Part shown: in pieces, positions 36,839 through 44,915 of the stretch
Position numbering within the stretch: position 1 is the stretch's first letter
Layout: each line of letters begins with the position of its first letter
From: Methylorubrum populi
Lineage (GTDB): Bacteria; Pseudomonadota; Alphaproteobacteria; Rhizobiales; Beijerinckiaceae
Assembly (NCBI GenBank): GCA_036946625.1
Contig: JAQIIU010000002.1
Span: forward strand, 868,001 to 932,000
Length of the DNA stretch: 64,000 bases
Direction of reading: 5' to 3'
Notes under the pieces: generated by a model
What the model saw: the letters and a program-made list of their open reading frames with translations, nothing else
What the model was told of the DNA's origin: nothing
Database searches by the model: none
Program-made: the position numbers and the translations under genes

Positions 36839-37228
36839 ATGACCCAGGCGGGTATCGAACTGGTGAGAGCCGAGCGGCGTCGACGCTGGACGCGGGCGGA
36901 GAAGGAGCGGTTGGTTGCCGCTTCGTTTGAACCGGGTGTGTCGACCTCGGATGTCGCCCGCCGGGCCGGTCTCCACGTCAGTCAGCTGTTCCGCTGGCGC
37001 AAGTTGCTGTGCGAGCGTGTCGGTGCTCCCACGCCAGCGCTAGTCCCCGTCGTGATCGCTCCCACGCCCGCCGCGATGACGGTCGAGCCTGGTCGAGAGC
37101 CCAACCGCGGCCGTCGCTCCGGCGGGGTGATCGAGATCGATCTCGGCAGAGGCCGGCGCGTTCGGGTCGGCTCCGACGTCGATGCCGCGGCGCTTCGGCG
37201 GGTGCTCGACGCCCTGGAGGGCCGATGA
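36839..37228 (+). CDS. tnpA: IS66 accessory protein TnpA
   Basis: The 129-residue protein has an N-terminal helix-turn-helix (RRWTRAEKERLVAASFEPGV, then DVARRAGLHVSQLFRWRK) typical of IS66 OrfA / IS3-like OrfA proteins. Its stop overlaps the start of tnpB as ATGA. A TTG six bases earlier is in frame, but the ATG at 36839 is preferred. Confidence 0.92.
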   Translation: MTQAGIELVRAERRRRWTRAEKERLVAASFEPGVSTSDVARRAGLHVSQLFRWRKLLCERVGAPTPALVPVVIAPTPAAMTVEPGREPNRGRRSGGVIEIDLGRGRRVRVGSDVDAAALRRVLDALEGR

Positions 37229-37572
37229 TCCCGCTGCCGGCCAACGTGCGGGTTTGGCTGGCCACTGGCCACACCGACATGCGCAAAGGCTTTTCCAGTT
37301 TGGGCCTGATCGTCCAGGAGACGCTCAAGCGCGATCCCCATGGCGGGCATCTGTTCGTGTTCCGCGGACGGCGCGGCGACCTGATCAAGGTGATCTGGCA
37401 CGATGGCCAGGGCGCGTGTCTCTACACAAAGCGGCTCGACCGCGGCCGTTTCCTGTGGCCCTCGGTGGCGGATGGAGCCGTGACGATCTCGACGGCGCAA
37501 CTCGGCTACCTGCTCTCGGGTATCGACTGGCGGATGCCGCAGGAGAGCTGGCGTCCGAGCGCTCTCGGCTGA
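37225..37572 (+). CDS. tnpB: IS66 accessory protein TnpB
   Basis: The 115-residue protein is IS66 Orf2: it starts MIPLPANVRVWLATGHTDMR and contains GLIVQETLKRDPHGGHLFVF and LYTKRLDRGRFLWP, the family signatures. It is translationally coupled to tnpA. Its role in transposition is needed but not biochemically defined. Confidence 0.95.
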   Translation: MIPLPANVRVWLATGHTDMRKGFSSLGLIVQETLKRDPHGGHLFVFRGRRGDLIKVIWHDGQGACLYTKRLDRGRFLWPSVADGAVTISTAQLGYLLSGIDWRMPQESWRPSALG

Positions 37573-37617
37573 GGATAACGCGTTACAGCGCTTGAAGAAT
37601 ATGCTCTTCTCTCAAGC

Positions 37618-38952
37618 GTGCCGAACGCGCCCGAGCCCCCGCCGCTTCCCACGGATCTTGCCGCCGCCCACGCCATGATCCTGGCCGAGCGGGCGGCCCG
37701 GCTTGCCTCGGAGATCGCGGTCGAACGGCTGAAGCTGGAGGTCGCCCGGCTGCGGCGAGAACGGTTCGGGACCTCCTCGGAGCGCAGCGCCCGGATCGAC
37801 CAGCTCGAACTCGTCCTGGAGGATCTGGAGGAGACGCTGGCCGAGACCCAAGCGCAGGCGGCCGCCGAGCCCGAAGCACTCTCCGGTGCGGCTTCCTCGC
37901 GGCGCAAGCCCGCCCGCCGGCCTCTGCCCGAGCACCTGCCGCGCGAGCGCGTCGTCCATCCCGGCCCGACGACCTGCGCGTGTTGCGGCGGAACGCGCCT
38001 TCGTCACCTCGGCGAGGACGTCACCGAGACCCTGGAGCGGATCCCGGCGCGCTGGGTCGTGATCCAGCACGTACGCGAGCGCTTCTCGTGCAGCGACTGC
38101 GAGACGATCGCGCAGGCTCCGGCCCCGTTCCATCCGATCCCGCGCGGACGAGCGGGCCCGAACCTCCTCGCCGAGGTGATGATGGCCAAGTTCGGCCTGC
38201 ACCTGCCGCTGCATCGCCAGAGCCAGCGCTTCGCCCACGAGGGCGTACCGATCGACGTCTCGACGCTGGCCGGCTGGGTCGGAGCGGTGACGACCGCCCT
38301 GTCGCCCCTGGTCACCCGGATCGAGGCCCATGTTCGAGGGGCTGAGCGCCTGCATCTCGACGACACGCCCGTACCGGTCCTGGCCAAGGGCAAGACCCGC
38401 ACGGGGCGGCTCTGGACGGTGGTGCGTGACGACCGACCCTTCGGCGGTCCCGAGCCGCCGGCTGTGGCCTACTTCTACTCCCCCGACCGCTCTGGCGCGC
38501 ATGCCGAGACCTGGCTGGGCGATTTCCACGGCATCGTGCAGGCGGATGCCTTCTCCGGGTTCGGTCGGCTGTACGAGCCCGGTCGCAAACCAGGCCCGCT
38601 CCGCGAGGCGGCTTGCTGGGCGCATGCCCGGCGCAAGTTCTTCGAGCTGGCTGACCTGAGGAAGGCTCCGATCGCCATCGAAGCGGTGGCGCGGATCGAC
38701 GCGATCTTCGCGCTCGAGCGCACCATCATTGGCCTCGGACCGGACGACCGCCGTGCGCATCGAAGCGCCCGCTCGGCCGCCCTCGTCGCCGAGTTGAAGG
38801 CGTGGCTGCTGGCCAACCGTGCCAAGCTCTCGGCCAAGGCTCCGGTGGCGCAAGCGATCGACTACATCTTGTTTGGTCCCGGCATTTGGTGGAGCGGGTT
38901 TGACCTGAAGCGGCCGGGCTCAGCGGACCATGCCTTGCAGATGGCTTCGTAG
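37618..38952 (+). pseudogene. tnpC: IS66 transposase TnpC, truncated
   Basis: About 417 residues of the IS66 DDE transposase remain. The leucine-zipper-like N-terminus is followed by the zinc-finger segment TCACCGGTRLRHLGED and the catalytic core (LHLDDTPVPVLAKGK and VQADAFSGFGRLYEP, which carry two of the acidic residues). The gene then reads into IS481 sequence at 38870 and stops at 38952 after 27 foreign residues. The family is normally over 500 residues, and the final catalytic Glu region (NNxAERALR type) is missing, so the enzyme should be inactive. The start is a GTG at 37618. Confidence 0.9.
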
Positions 38953-39857
38953 GGCGTGAGGCCGCGCAGGGTCTTCAAACGGCGTGCGAAGTTGTAGGCG
39001 CTGACAAAGTCGGCCAAGTGCGCACGGAGTTGCGCGTGGCTGTCGTAATGGTAGCGCTTGACCGTCGCGTCCTTGATCGTGCGGTTCATCCGCTCGACCT
39101 GACCGTTCGTCCAGGGGTGGCGCGGTTTGGTCAGCCGATGGTCGATATCGTTGCGGGCGCAGGCAAGTTCGAAGCTGTGGGCTCGGAAGGTCTCGCCGGC
39201 TACAATCGCCTCCTTGATGACGGAAGCGGCCGAGGCGACGTTGCCGGGCGTGGTGAAGTGGGTGCCGTTGTCGGTGAGCACCGTGTGCACCTTGTAAGGC
39301 ACGGCCTCGATGAGATGGCGGAGGAAGTCACCTGCGACCCGCCGCGTGGCCTTCTCGTGGAGCTCAACGAAGGCGAACTTGGTCGTGCGGTCGATAGCGA
39401 CGAGCAGGTAGAGTCGCCCTTCGGCTGTGTGAACCTCGGCCAGATCGATGTGGAAATAGCCGAGCGGGCAGGTCTTGAAGCGTGACCGCTTGGGCTTGTC
39501 ACCGTCGACCTCCGGCAGTCGGCTGATGCCGTGGCGCTGCAGGCACCGATGCAGCGACGAACGGGTCAGGTGCGGGATCGTCGCCTGGAGCGCGTAGAGG
39601 CAGTCGTCCAACGGCAGGAGCGTATGGCGGCGAAAGGCGACGACGACCGCCTCGTCCTCCTGTGACAGCACCGTCGAGCGGGGATCCTTCGGACCCGTGC
39701 GCTGATCGGCGACCGAGGTCCGCTGCCGCCACTTGGCGACCGTCTTCCGGTTGATCCCGTAGCGCTTCGAGAGCGCCCTCAGGCTCGCTTGACTATGCTG
39801 GATCGCTCGACGGACTGCCTCCGTCGTGGTGGCGCTGCCGTGAAGAACTTGGCCCAT
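38862..39857 (-). CDS. IS481-family transposase
   Basis: The 331-residue protein has an N-terminal helix-turn-helix (SLRALSKRYGINRKTVAKWRQR) and a retroviral-type DDE integrase core: D in YFHIDLAEVH, D in VLTDNGTHF and E in NGQVERMNRTIKDA. It is complete. Its final residues (HQMPGPNKM) are encoded by the inverted repeat itself and the stop codon lies in the flanking DNA, which is normal for this family. The ATG at 39857 is preferred to the one at 39872. Confidence 0.93.
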   Translation of the reverse strand: MGQVLHGSATTTEAVRRAIQHSQASLRALSKRYGINRKTVAKWRQRTSVADQRTGPKDPRSTVLSQEDEAVVVAFRRHTLLPLDDCLYALQATIPHLTRSSLHRCLQRHGISRLPEVDGDKPKRSRFKTCPLGYFHIDLAEVHTAEGRLYLLVAIDRTTKFAFVELHEKATRRVAGDFLRHLIEAVPYKVHTVLTDNGTHFTTPGNVASAASVIKEAIVAGETFRAHSFELACARNDIDHRLTKPRHPWTNGQVERMNRTIKDATVKRYHYDSHAQLRAHLADFVSAYNFARRLKTLRGLTPYEAICKAWSAEPGRFRSNPLHQMPGPNKM

Positions 39858-39913
39858 AGCGCGTCCCTCCACTCCAACGTGAAGAGTGCACCATCAAACC
39901 CTGGGATCAAACA
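38870..39913 (-). mobile_element. IS481-family insertion sequence, complete
   Basis: The ends are imperfect inverted repeats: TGTTTGGTCCCGGCATTTGG at 38870-38889 and, on the other strand from 39913, TGTTTGATCCCAGGGTTTGA. The element is 1,044 bp and encodes one transposase. Flanks show no matching target duplication (CATCT on the left, GCTAG on the right), so it is likely that the right neighbour was rearranged after insertion. Confidence 0.88.
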
Positions 39914-39918
39914 GCTAG

Positions 39919-40797
39919 GTCGCGGTGAGGAATGTAAGGGAGTCAGTCTGGGGCAAGTTTGGAATGGGAGGGTTGGCCGATTGAGGAGATCGGCGATGTC
40001 AGTTGAGGTAGACGCGCTTCGGGACGATCAGTGGGAGCGCGTGAAGGGCTTCGTGCCCGGCGGGACGAAAGGGAAGCGTGGTCCCCGCACGGACAACCGG
40101 CGGTTCCTCGATGCGCTGCTGTGGATGGCCCGCTCAGGCGGGCGCTGGAAGGACTTGCCGAAGCGTTTGGGCGACTACCCGACGGTGAAGCGGCGCTACT
40201 ACGATTGGATCGCGCGCGGCGTTCTGGATCAGATGCTGGCGGACTTGGCGCGCGAAGCCGATCTGGAATGGCTGATGATCGACTCGACCATCGTGCGCGC
40301 GCATCAGCACGCGGCTGGCGCGCGCAGGGAACTGGCGCGCGCAGGGAAAAAGGGGGCCGGATGCCCAGGGCCTGGGTCGGTCGCGCGGCGGGCTGAGTAC
40401 CAAGATCCATGCGGCCGGCGATGCACTGGGCAACCCGGTGCGCCTGCTTGCCAGTCCGGGCCAGCGCAACGACATCACGCTCGCTCACGATCTGATCGCG
40501 GGCTTCGAACCTGACGCTGTTCTGGGCGACAAGGGCTACGATGCCGATCCCCTGGCGGAGGCGATCGAGGCGAGCGGAGCCGAGGCGGTCATCCCGCCCA
40601 AGCGCAACCGCAAGAGCCCGCGCGCCTACGACCGCGACCTGTACAAGGAGCGCAACAAGATCGAGCGCTTCTTCAACAAGCTCAAGCAGTTCCGCCGCGT
40701 CGCCACCCGTTACGACAAGCTGCTCGTCAACTTCATGGGCTTCGTCAAACTCGCCGCCATCGCCATCTGGCTCAGATAGTTAATTCCTCACCACACT
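39919..40797 (+). mobile_element. IS5-family (IS427-like) insertion sequence with CTAG target duplication
   Basis: The element is 879 bp and flanked by CTAG at 39915-39918 and 40798-40801, a target typical of the IS427 subgroup. Terminal inverted repeats share GTGAGGAA (GTCGCGGTGAGGAATGTAA on the left and, inverted, AGTGTGGTGAGGAATTAAC on the right). Inside is a transposase in two overlapping frames. Confidence 0.88.
39996..40779 (+). pseudogene. IS5-family transposase in two frames, register disrupted by a 17-bp tandem duplication
   Basis: The first frame (39996 to 40514) encodes DDQWERVKGFVPG and the catalytic LMIDSTIVRAHQH; the second (open from before 40438 to 40779) encodes RSRGGLSTKIHA, LGDKGYDAD and ERFFNKLKQFRRVATRY, giving the DDE set. 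In this subgroup the two are normally joined by a -1 slip on an A-run (GGAAAAAGG at 40345-40353). Here a perfect 17-bp duplication (40315-40331 repeated at 40332-40348) lies just before the slip site and shifts the first frame by two. A -1 slip now leads to a stop at about 40396, so fusion would need a +1 shift. Confidence 0.85.
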
Positions 40798-40801
40798 CTA
40801 G

Positions 40802-40917
40802 AAATCTTCGAGCGGTATTTCGGCGACGTGCTCGACCGGCTGTTTGGCCCCACCGACGCCGATCCCGACAATCAGGGCTTGCCACCGTTAACATCAGATG
40901 GTAACAGTAAGTCATGA
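40802..40917 (+). pseudogene. 3' remnant of a gene cut off by the IS5 element
   Basis: The last ~38 codons of a frame (EIFERYFGDVLDRLFGPTDA ... ending NSKS) remain. Its TGA at 40915-40917 overlaps the ATG of the next gene (ATGA), which is what one expects from a real upstream operon member whose 5' part was lost to the IS. The identity of the gene cannot be told. Confidence 0.5.
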
Positions 40918-41267
40918 GCGAGGATCGTGACCCGAGCCTCGACACGCTTCTGGACCTCGACGGTCAGGTGCTCGTTGTCGATCCCGAGGGCGGCCATTGG
41001 GTGAAGTTCATCATCACCCGCGTTCCGGCATCGCCGGAGAAGCCGCACGGCCTCGATTACTCGCTCACGCTTCACGGGCCTTCGGGCGAACGGCTGGTTG
41101 GCTTCGATAACGCCCACCCGGTCGGTCGGGGCAGACGTGGCGAGCCGATGGATCATAGGCACCGCCTCCAGACCGTGAAGCCCTACGCCTACGAGGATGC
41201 GGCCACGCTGCTGGCCGACTTCTGGCAGGCGGTGGACGCGGTGTTGAAGGAGCGAGGCGTAACATGA
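40914..41267 (+). CDS. TumE-family toxin (DUF6516)
   Basis: The 117-residue protein matches the DUF6516/TumE pattern: YSLTLHGPSGERLVGFDNAHPV, then DHRHRL and KPYAYEDAATLLADFWQAV. These are putative toxins that pair with a small helix-turn-helix antitoxin, often within transposons. The next gene supplies that partner, overlapping by four bases (ATGA). The mechanism is not settled. The assignment is from recognised conserved segments. Confidence 0.75.
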   Translation: MSEDRDPSLDTLLDLDGQVLVVDPEGGHWVKFIITRVPASPEKPHGLDYSLTLHGPSGERLVGFDNAHPVGRGRRGEPMDHRHRLQTVKPYAYEDAATLLADFWQAVDAVLKERGVT

Positions 41268-41653
41268 CCACCTTGAAAGTCGGGATAGCCGGCTACGACG
41301 AGATGAAGGCCCGCACCATGCGGATCGCGCGCGGCGAAGAAAAGCCGGCGGCGGACGATCCGAAGGTGTGGTTCACATCCATGGAATCCTTCGCGCAGCT
41401 CCTTTCGAGCGGGAACCGCGAGCTGCTGCGCGTCATCGACGAGCAGTCACCCGGATCGCTGGAAGAACTGTCGCGGATCACAGGGCGGGCAAAGCCCAGC
41501 CTGTCCCGAACCCTCAAAAAGATGGCGAGCTACGGCCTGATCCGCATGGACCCCGGCGAGGGCCAGAAGGTCGTTCCCAAAGTGCTGCATGACCGCGTGG
41601 AGCTGGAATTGCCGCTGATAGAACGCCGCACGGCGAAAAGAGGCCGGTCGTGA
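41264..41653 (+). CDS. TumA-like antitoxin / helix-turn-helix regulator
   Basis: The 129-residue protein has a winged helix (SPGSLEELSRITGRAKPSLS, then RTLKKMASYGLIRM) resembling MarR/HVO_A0114-type putative DNA-binding proteins, consistent with the antitoxin that usually accompanies TumE. The gene overlaps the toxin before it (ATGA) and the recombinase after it (GTGA), so all three are translationally coupled. Confidence 0.75.
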   Translation: MTTLKVGIAGYDEMKARTMRIARGEEKPAADDPKVWFTSMESFAQLLSSGNRELLRVIDEQSPGSLEELSRITGRAKPSLSRTLKKMASYGLIRMDPGEGQKVVPKVLHDRVELELPLIERRTAKRGRS

Positions 41654-42024
41654 ATATGCAAAGTCCCCATGTCGCGCTGCGCGCCGCGCTCTACCTGCGC
41701 GTCTCCACGACGCGGCAGGCCGAGCATGACGTCTCGATCCCCGACCAGCGCAAGCAGGGCGAAGCCTATTGCGCGTCGCGCGGCTATCAGCTTGTCGAAA
41801 CCTTCGTGGAAGCCGACGCGTCCGCCACCAATGACCGCCGCCCCGAGTTTCAACGGATGATCGAGGCCGGCACGTCCAAGCCCGCGCCCTTCGATGTGGT
41901 TGTGGTCCATTCGTTCAGCCGCTTCTTCCGCGATCACTTCGAGCTGGAGTTCAACGTCAGGAAGCTCGCCAAGAACGGCGTCAAGCTGGTCTCCATCACG
42001 CACAAGATGCCACTGGCGGCATAA
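41650..42024 (+). pseudogene. Serine recombinase, 5' part (split by the 20-kb element)
   Basis: The first 117 codons encode the start of the serine recombinase catalytic domain, with nucleophile S19 in LYLRVSTTRQ, SIPDQRKQ and VVVHSFSRFFRD. After the ACG codon at 41998-42000 the sequence switches to element DNA and stops at 42024 after HKMPLAA. The expected continuation (QEMGDDPMH) is found at 62155. Joining 42000 to 62155 gives ATC ACG CAG GAA ATG in one frame, a 554-residue protein. It starts with a GTG coupled to the antitoxin gene. Confidence 0.95.
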
Positions 42025-43633
42025 CTTTGCTGGGGCGCTTGGCCTCCTTCGTGGTGGCGAAGGCGAGGATGCCCATGAGTTCGCCGCGCAGCTCGGCATG
42101 GACCTCGCCGCGCTTCGGGCCGGGCGTCAGCACGATCTCGCCGATGAGCGAGCGCAGCGCCTCGGCCGCCTCCCGGCCGCCATCCCGGTCGTTCAGCACC
42201 TCGGTGAACCGCTCCACGTTCCGGCGATAGAGGTCGGCGACATTGGGATGCACGTCGGGAACGTCTGACGGGGCCTGCACCCTGCGGGCGGCGATCTCCG
42301 CCTTGTCGCGTTCGAGTTCGTCCATGCGCGCCTTCATCGACGGCTGATACAGTCCATCCTCGATCGCCGCCATGATGCCGGCAATCGCCTTGTCGATCTT
42401 GGCGAGCGCCTTGTGATCGGCTTCCGCCTGCGCCCGCCTGTCACGGTTCATCCGGTTCGTTTCCTCCGCATAGGCGCGCACGGCTGCCGCGACCGCCTCG
42501 GACGACACCAGCTTCTCCTTCAGGCCCGCCAGCACGCGCGCCTCGATGTCGTCGCGCCGGATGGTGCGGCCGTTGTCGCAGACGCCCTTGCGCAGGTGAT
42601 TGCGGCAGGCGTAGCGGCCGGTCATCACCATGCTGATCCTCCCGCCGCAGCAGCCGCAGGTGAGCAGGCCGGACAGAAGCGTGACGGGACGGTTGGTGAG
42701 ATGCAGCCTTTTGGCGCGTTCCTCGCGGCTGGCGGCGGCGTGCGGGACGTAGAGGGCGGAGATGCCGCGCTGGCGTTCCCGCACCGCCTGCCACAGCGCA
42801 TCGTCCACGATCCGCAGGTGCGGCGCTTGCGTCCTGATCCATGCGCTTTCCGGATTGACGCGGGAGACGCGCGTTCCGGTCTCCGGGTTCTTGACGAAGC
42901 GCTGCCGGTTCCAGACCAGCACCCCGGCATAGAGTTCGTTGTTGAGGATGCCGGTGCCGGCGGCGGCGTTGCCGCGAATGGTGGCGTCGATCCACGGGCG
43001 GTTCCGAAGTCCGGGAACGCCCTCGCGGTTCAACTGGAAGGCGATCTCCTTCGGGCTTCGGCCGCCGGCGTAGTCGCGGAAGATGCGCCGTACGATCTCG
43101 GTTTCTTCCTCGACGATGGCGCGCTCGCCCCGGATCGGCTCGCCGCTGGCGTCGAGCTGGTGGATCACGCGATAGCCGTAGGCGGCCCGGCCGCTGCCGC
43201 TCTTGCCCGCCTCCACCCGCCCGCGCTGGCCGCGATGCACCTTCATGGCGAGGTCTTTCAGGAACAAAGCGTTCATGGTGCCCTTGAGACCGACGTGAAG
43301 CTCGTTGATCTCGCCTTCGGACAGGGTGACGATGGAGACACCTGCGAAGCGCAGGCGCTTGAACACGGCGGCCACGTCCTCCTGATCGCGGCTGATCCGG
43401 TCCAGCGCCTCCGACAACACGATATCGAAGCGGCCCGCCTGCGCGTCGGCGAGCAGCGCTTGAATGCCCGCCCGGACCATCGACGCCCCGGAGACCGCCC
43501 GGTCGGAATAGGTCTCCACCACGGTCCAGCCCTCGCGCGCCGCCCGCTCGCGGCACTGGCGCAACTGGTCCTCGATCGAGGCGTCACGCTGGTTCTCGGA
43601 GGAATAACGGGCGTAAAGGGCAACGCGGGGCAT
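41996..43633 (-). CDS. int: Large serine integrase of the mobilizable element
   Basis: The 545-residue protein is a large serine recombinase: catalytic S11 in LYARYSSENQRD, LSEALDRISRDQEDVA, a recombinase domain (AAYGYRV, RRIFRDYAGGRSPKEIA), a zinc ribbon (LTCGCCGGRISM with CRNHLRKGVC) and a C-terminal coiled coil. It would catalyse attP x attB integration and, with a directionality factor, excision. Its stop codon (41996-41998) lies beyond the element boundary in the split recombinase gene: the ending here is ASCA. In the excised circle it would instead read ASCA followed by RSHFQHKSITVPV and stop. Position beside attL fits an integrase gene. Confidence 0.93.
   Translation of the reverse strand: MPRVALYARYSSENQRDASIEDQLRQCRERAAREGWTVVETYSDRAVSGASMVRAGIQALLADAQAGRFDIVLSEALDRISRDQEDVAAVFKRLRFAGVSIVTLSEGEINELHVGLKGTMNALFLKDLAMKVHRGQRGRVEAGKSGSGRAAYGYRVIHQLDASGEPIRGERAIVEEETEIVRRIFRDYAGGRSPKEIAFQLNREGVPGLRNRPWIDATIRGNAAAGTGILNNELYAGVLVWNRQRFVKNPETGTRVSRVNPESAWIRTQAPHLRIVDDALWQAVRERQRGISALYVPHAAASREERAKRLHLTNRPVTLLSGLLTCGCCGGRISMVMTGRYACRNHLRKGVCDNGRTIRRDDIEARVLAGLKEKLVSSEAVAAAVRAYAEETNRMNRDRRAQAEADHKALAKIDKAIAGIMAAIEDGLYQPSMKARMDELERDKAEIAARRVQAPSDVPDVHPNVADLYRRNVERFTEVLNDRDGGREAAEALRSLIGEIVLTPGPKRGEVHAELRGELMGILAFATTKEAKRPSKVMPPVASCA
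42000..42002. other. attL core of the 20-kb element
   Basis: GCA here is shared with 62154-62156. Left of it is recombinase coding sequence (CTGGTCTCCATCAC); right of it is element sequence (CAAGATGCCACTGG). Serine integrases cross over at a 2-3 bp identical core, which this matches. The core could be offset by one base. Confidence 0.8.
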
Positions 43634-43651
43634 GGTGGCGTCCTTCCGGTG

Positions 43652-44146
43652 CTAGAGGGTCTTCAAGTCCTTGATGAGCGCGAACAGGTGGAGCGGGTCG
43701 GACGGCGACGGCTGGAAGTCGAACCGCTCGTAGAAGGACCGCGCCGCTTCGTTCTTGGCATGGACGACGAGAGCGCGGATGCCGGCGATGTCGGCCGCTT
43801 GAAGCGTGCGCAGGACGGCGTCGCGCAACAGGCCTGCGCCGATCCGCTTGCCCTGCCAGGTCTCGGCGACCGCGAGCCGAGCCAGCAGCATGACCGGGAC
43901 GGGATGGCGCGCCAGTCCCTTGGCCAGCCGCTCGGGCGCATCCTCGTGACGGACCTCGCCGACGACGAGCGTGTAGAACCCCACGACGGCGTCGTCATCC
44001 GCGACGCCGACATAGGTCTGCGAGGCGTTCGCCATCTGGCTGGGCAGGGCGAAGCGGACGAGGAAGTGGTTCAGCGCGTCCTCACCGCAATCGAACGTCT
44101 CGACGGCGTGACGGCGATGCAGCTTCTCGATCCGCAAGCCCGTCAC
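43652..44146 (-). CDS. GNAT-type toxin acetyltransferase (TacT/AtaT-like)
   Basis: The 164-residue protein is a GNAT enzyme of the kind that acetylates charged tRNA as a toxin. The start (LRIEKLHRRHAVETFDCGEDALNHFL) and the acetyl-CoA loop LAVAETWQGKRIGAGLLRDAV are typical, and the end (YERFDFQPSPSDPLHLF) resembles motif B. The GTG start at 44146 overlaps the antitoxin stop by four bases. It lies between the integrase and the antitoxin and should help keep the element in the population. Confidence 0.88.
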   Translation of the reverse strand: MTGLRIEKLHRRHAVETFDCGEDALNHFLVRFALPSQMANASQTYVGVADDDAVVGFYTLVVGEVRHEDAPERLAKGLARHPVPVMLLARLAVAETWQGKRIGAGLLRDAVLRTLQAADIAGIRALVVHAKNEAARSFYERFDFQPSPSDPLHLFALIKDLKTL

Positions 44147-44433
44147 CGGCGCGCATCGTCCGAAAAGACGCTCGGCTCGCTCAAGAGCTTGCGCAGGCGC
44201 GGCAGGTCGCGCGGCGGCGCGTCGAGGGCTGCGGCGAAGGCGCCCCACCGATCCGGAGGAAGCTGGAAGACGCGGCGGTCGGCAAGGGCTTCCTCGGCGC
44301 GCCCGAGGGCGCTTTCCAGCACGAACTCGCTCAATGATCGGCGCTGCGCCTGTGCGGCGGCGACGAGGGTGTGCTTGGCCTCTGGCGTGATGCGAAGGTC
44401 GAGCTTTTCGGTGCGGTTGGTGCGCGTGGCCAT
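44143..44433 (-). CDS. DUF1778 antitoxin (TacA/AtaR-like)
   Basis: This 96-residue ribbon-helix-helix protein begins with the DUF1778 pattern RTEKLDLRITPEAKHTLVAAA and SLSEFVLESAL, and has a C-terminal tail that would wrap the toxin (RVFQLPPDRWGAFAAALDAP). It represses its own operon together with the toxin. The ATG at 44433 is preceded by AGGAGG at seven bases, a very strong site, consistent with excess antitoxin. Confidence 0.9.
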   Translation of the reverse strand: MATRTNRTEKLDLRITPEAKHTLVAAAQAQRRSLSEFVLESALGRAEEALADRRVFQLPPDRWGAFAAALDAPPRDLPRLRKLLSEPSVFSDDARR

Positions 44434-44476
44434 GATGGAGCCTCCTGAACGCACTCTAGTAAGATGGCTGACATTG

Positions 44477-44743
44477 TCAAGACATTTTGTCGCTGTCATC
44501 CAACGGGTTGCCAGAGCGCGGCGCGTTGGCGTTGGCGGCCGCGATGCGTGCGGCGAAGTCCTCGCGCGCCATGCGCCTGCCGATCAGCCGGGCGACCATG
44601 AGGACGACATCATCGACCCTGCGGAGCGTCTCAGGGCCGGGACTGCCTGCGTCACCGTTGTCGTTGGCCGCGACGAGAGACTTTTCCTCACCGGGCGGGT
44701 TAGCCGGCGTCACGGATGCGAGCCTTCCTGCCGGGATCGTCAT
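44477..44743 (-). CDS. Small unknown protein
   Basis: The 88-residue product from the ATG at 44743 has the LVAANDNGD segment frequent in small accessory proteins of rhizobial and related mobile elements, and a helical C-terminal half (VDDVVLMVARLIGRRMAREDF). It overlaps the 3' end of the AlpA gene by 44 bp in another frame. No function is known. Confidence 0.5.
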   Translation of the reverse strand: MTIPAGRLASVTPANPPGEEKSLVAANDNGDAGSPGPETLRRVDDVVLMVARLIGRRMAREDFAARIAAANANAPRSGNPLDDSDKMS

Positions 44744-44915
44744 TGTCGTTGGAGGGCCGCCATGCGGCAGGGTTTGCGACCCAGCGGGCGATCTCGGATG
44801 CGTGCCAGCCCGCACCGGCGATCGTGATCTTGAGCTGGGCGGGGAACGTGCCTTCCCTGATCTTCCGGTAGATGGTGGATCGGGACAGTCCGGTCAGCGA
44901 TCTGACGGTGTCCAT
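44700..44915 (-). CDS. AlpA-family DNA-binding regulator (candidate excisionase)
   Basis: This 71-residue protein is a MerR-like winged helix of the AlpA family: VRSLTGLSRSTIYRKIREGT and WHASEIARWVA are the diagnostic segments. AlpA-type proteins act as excision factors or regulators in integrative elements (RdfS in the Mesorhizobium symbiosis element is of this class). Position near the integrase and presence of an FseA-like activator in the same element fit a role as directionality factor. The residues usually found before MDTVRS are present in frame, but without a start codon. Confidence 0.82.
   Translation of the reverse strand: MDTVRSLTGLSRSTIYRKIREGTFPAQLKITIAGAGWHASEIARWVANPAAWRPSNDNDDPGRKARIRDAG

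Larger units (their letters stand above)
36761..38869 (+). mobile_element. IS66-family insertion sequence, right end lost
   Basis: Three genes in the standard tnpA-tnpB-tnpC order identify IS66. The left end is probably at GTACGCATCCGGCGAAGGCC (36761-36780), which resembles IS66 inverted repeats. The right part of tnpC and the right repeat are missing because an IS481 element begins at 38870, and no continuation of tnpC is found on its other side. The element is therefore a fragment and no target duplication can be checked. Confidence 0.85.
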
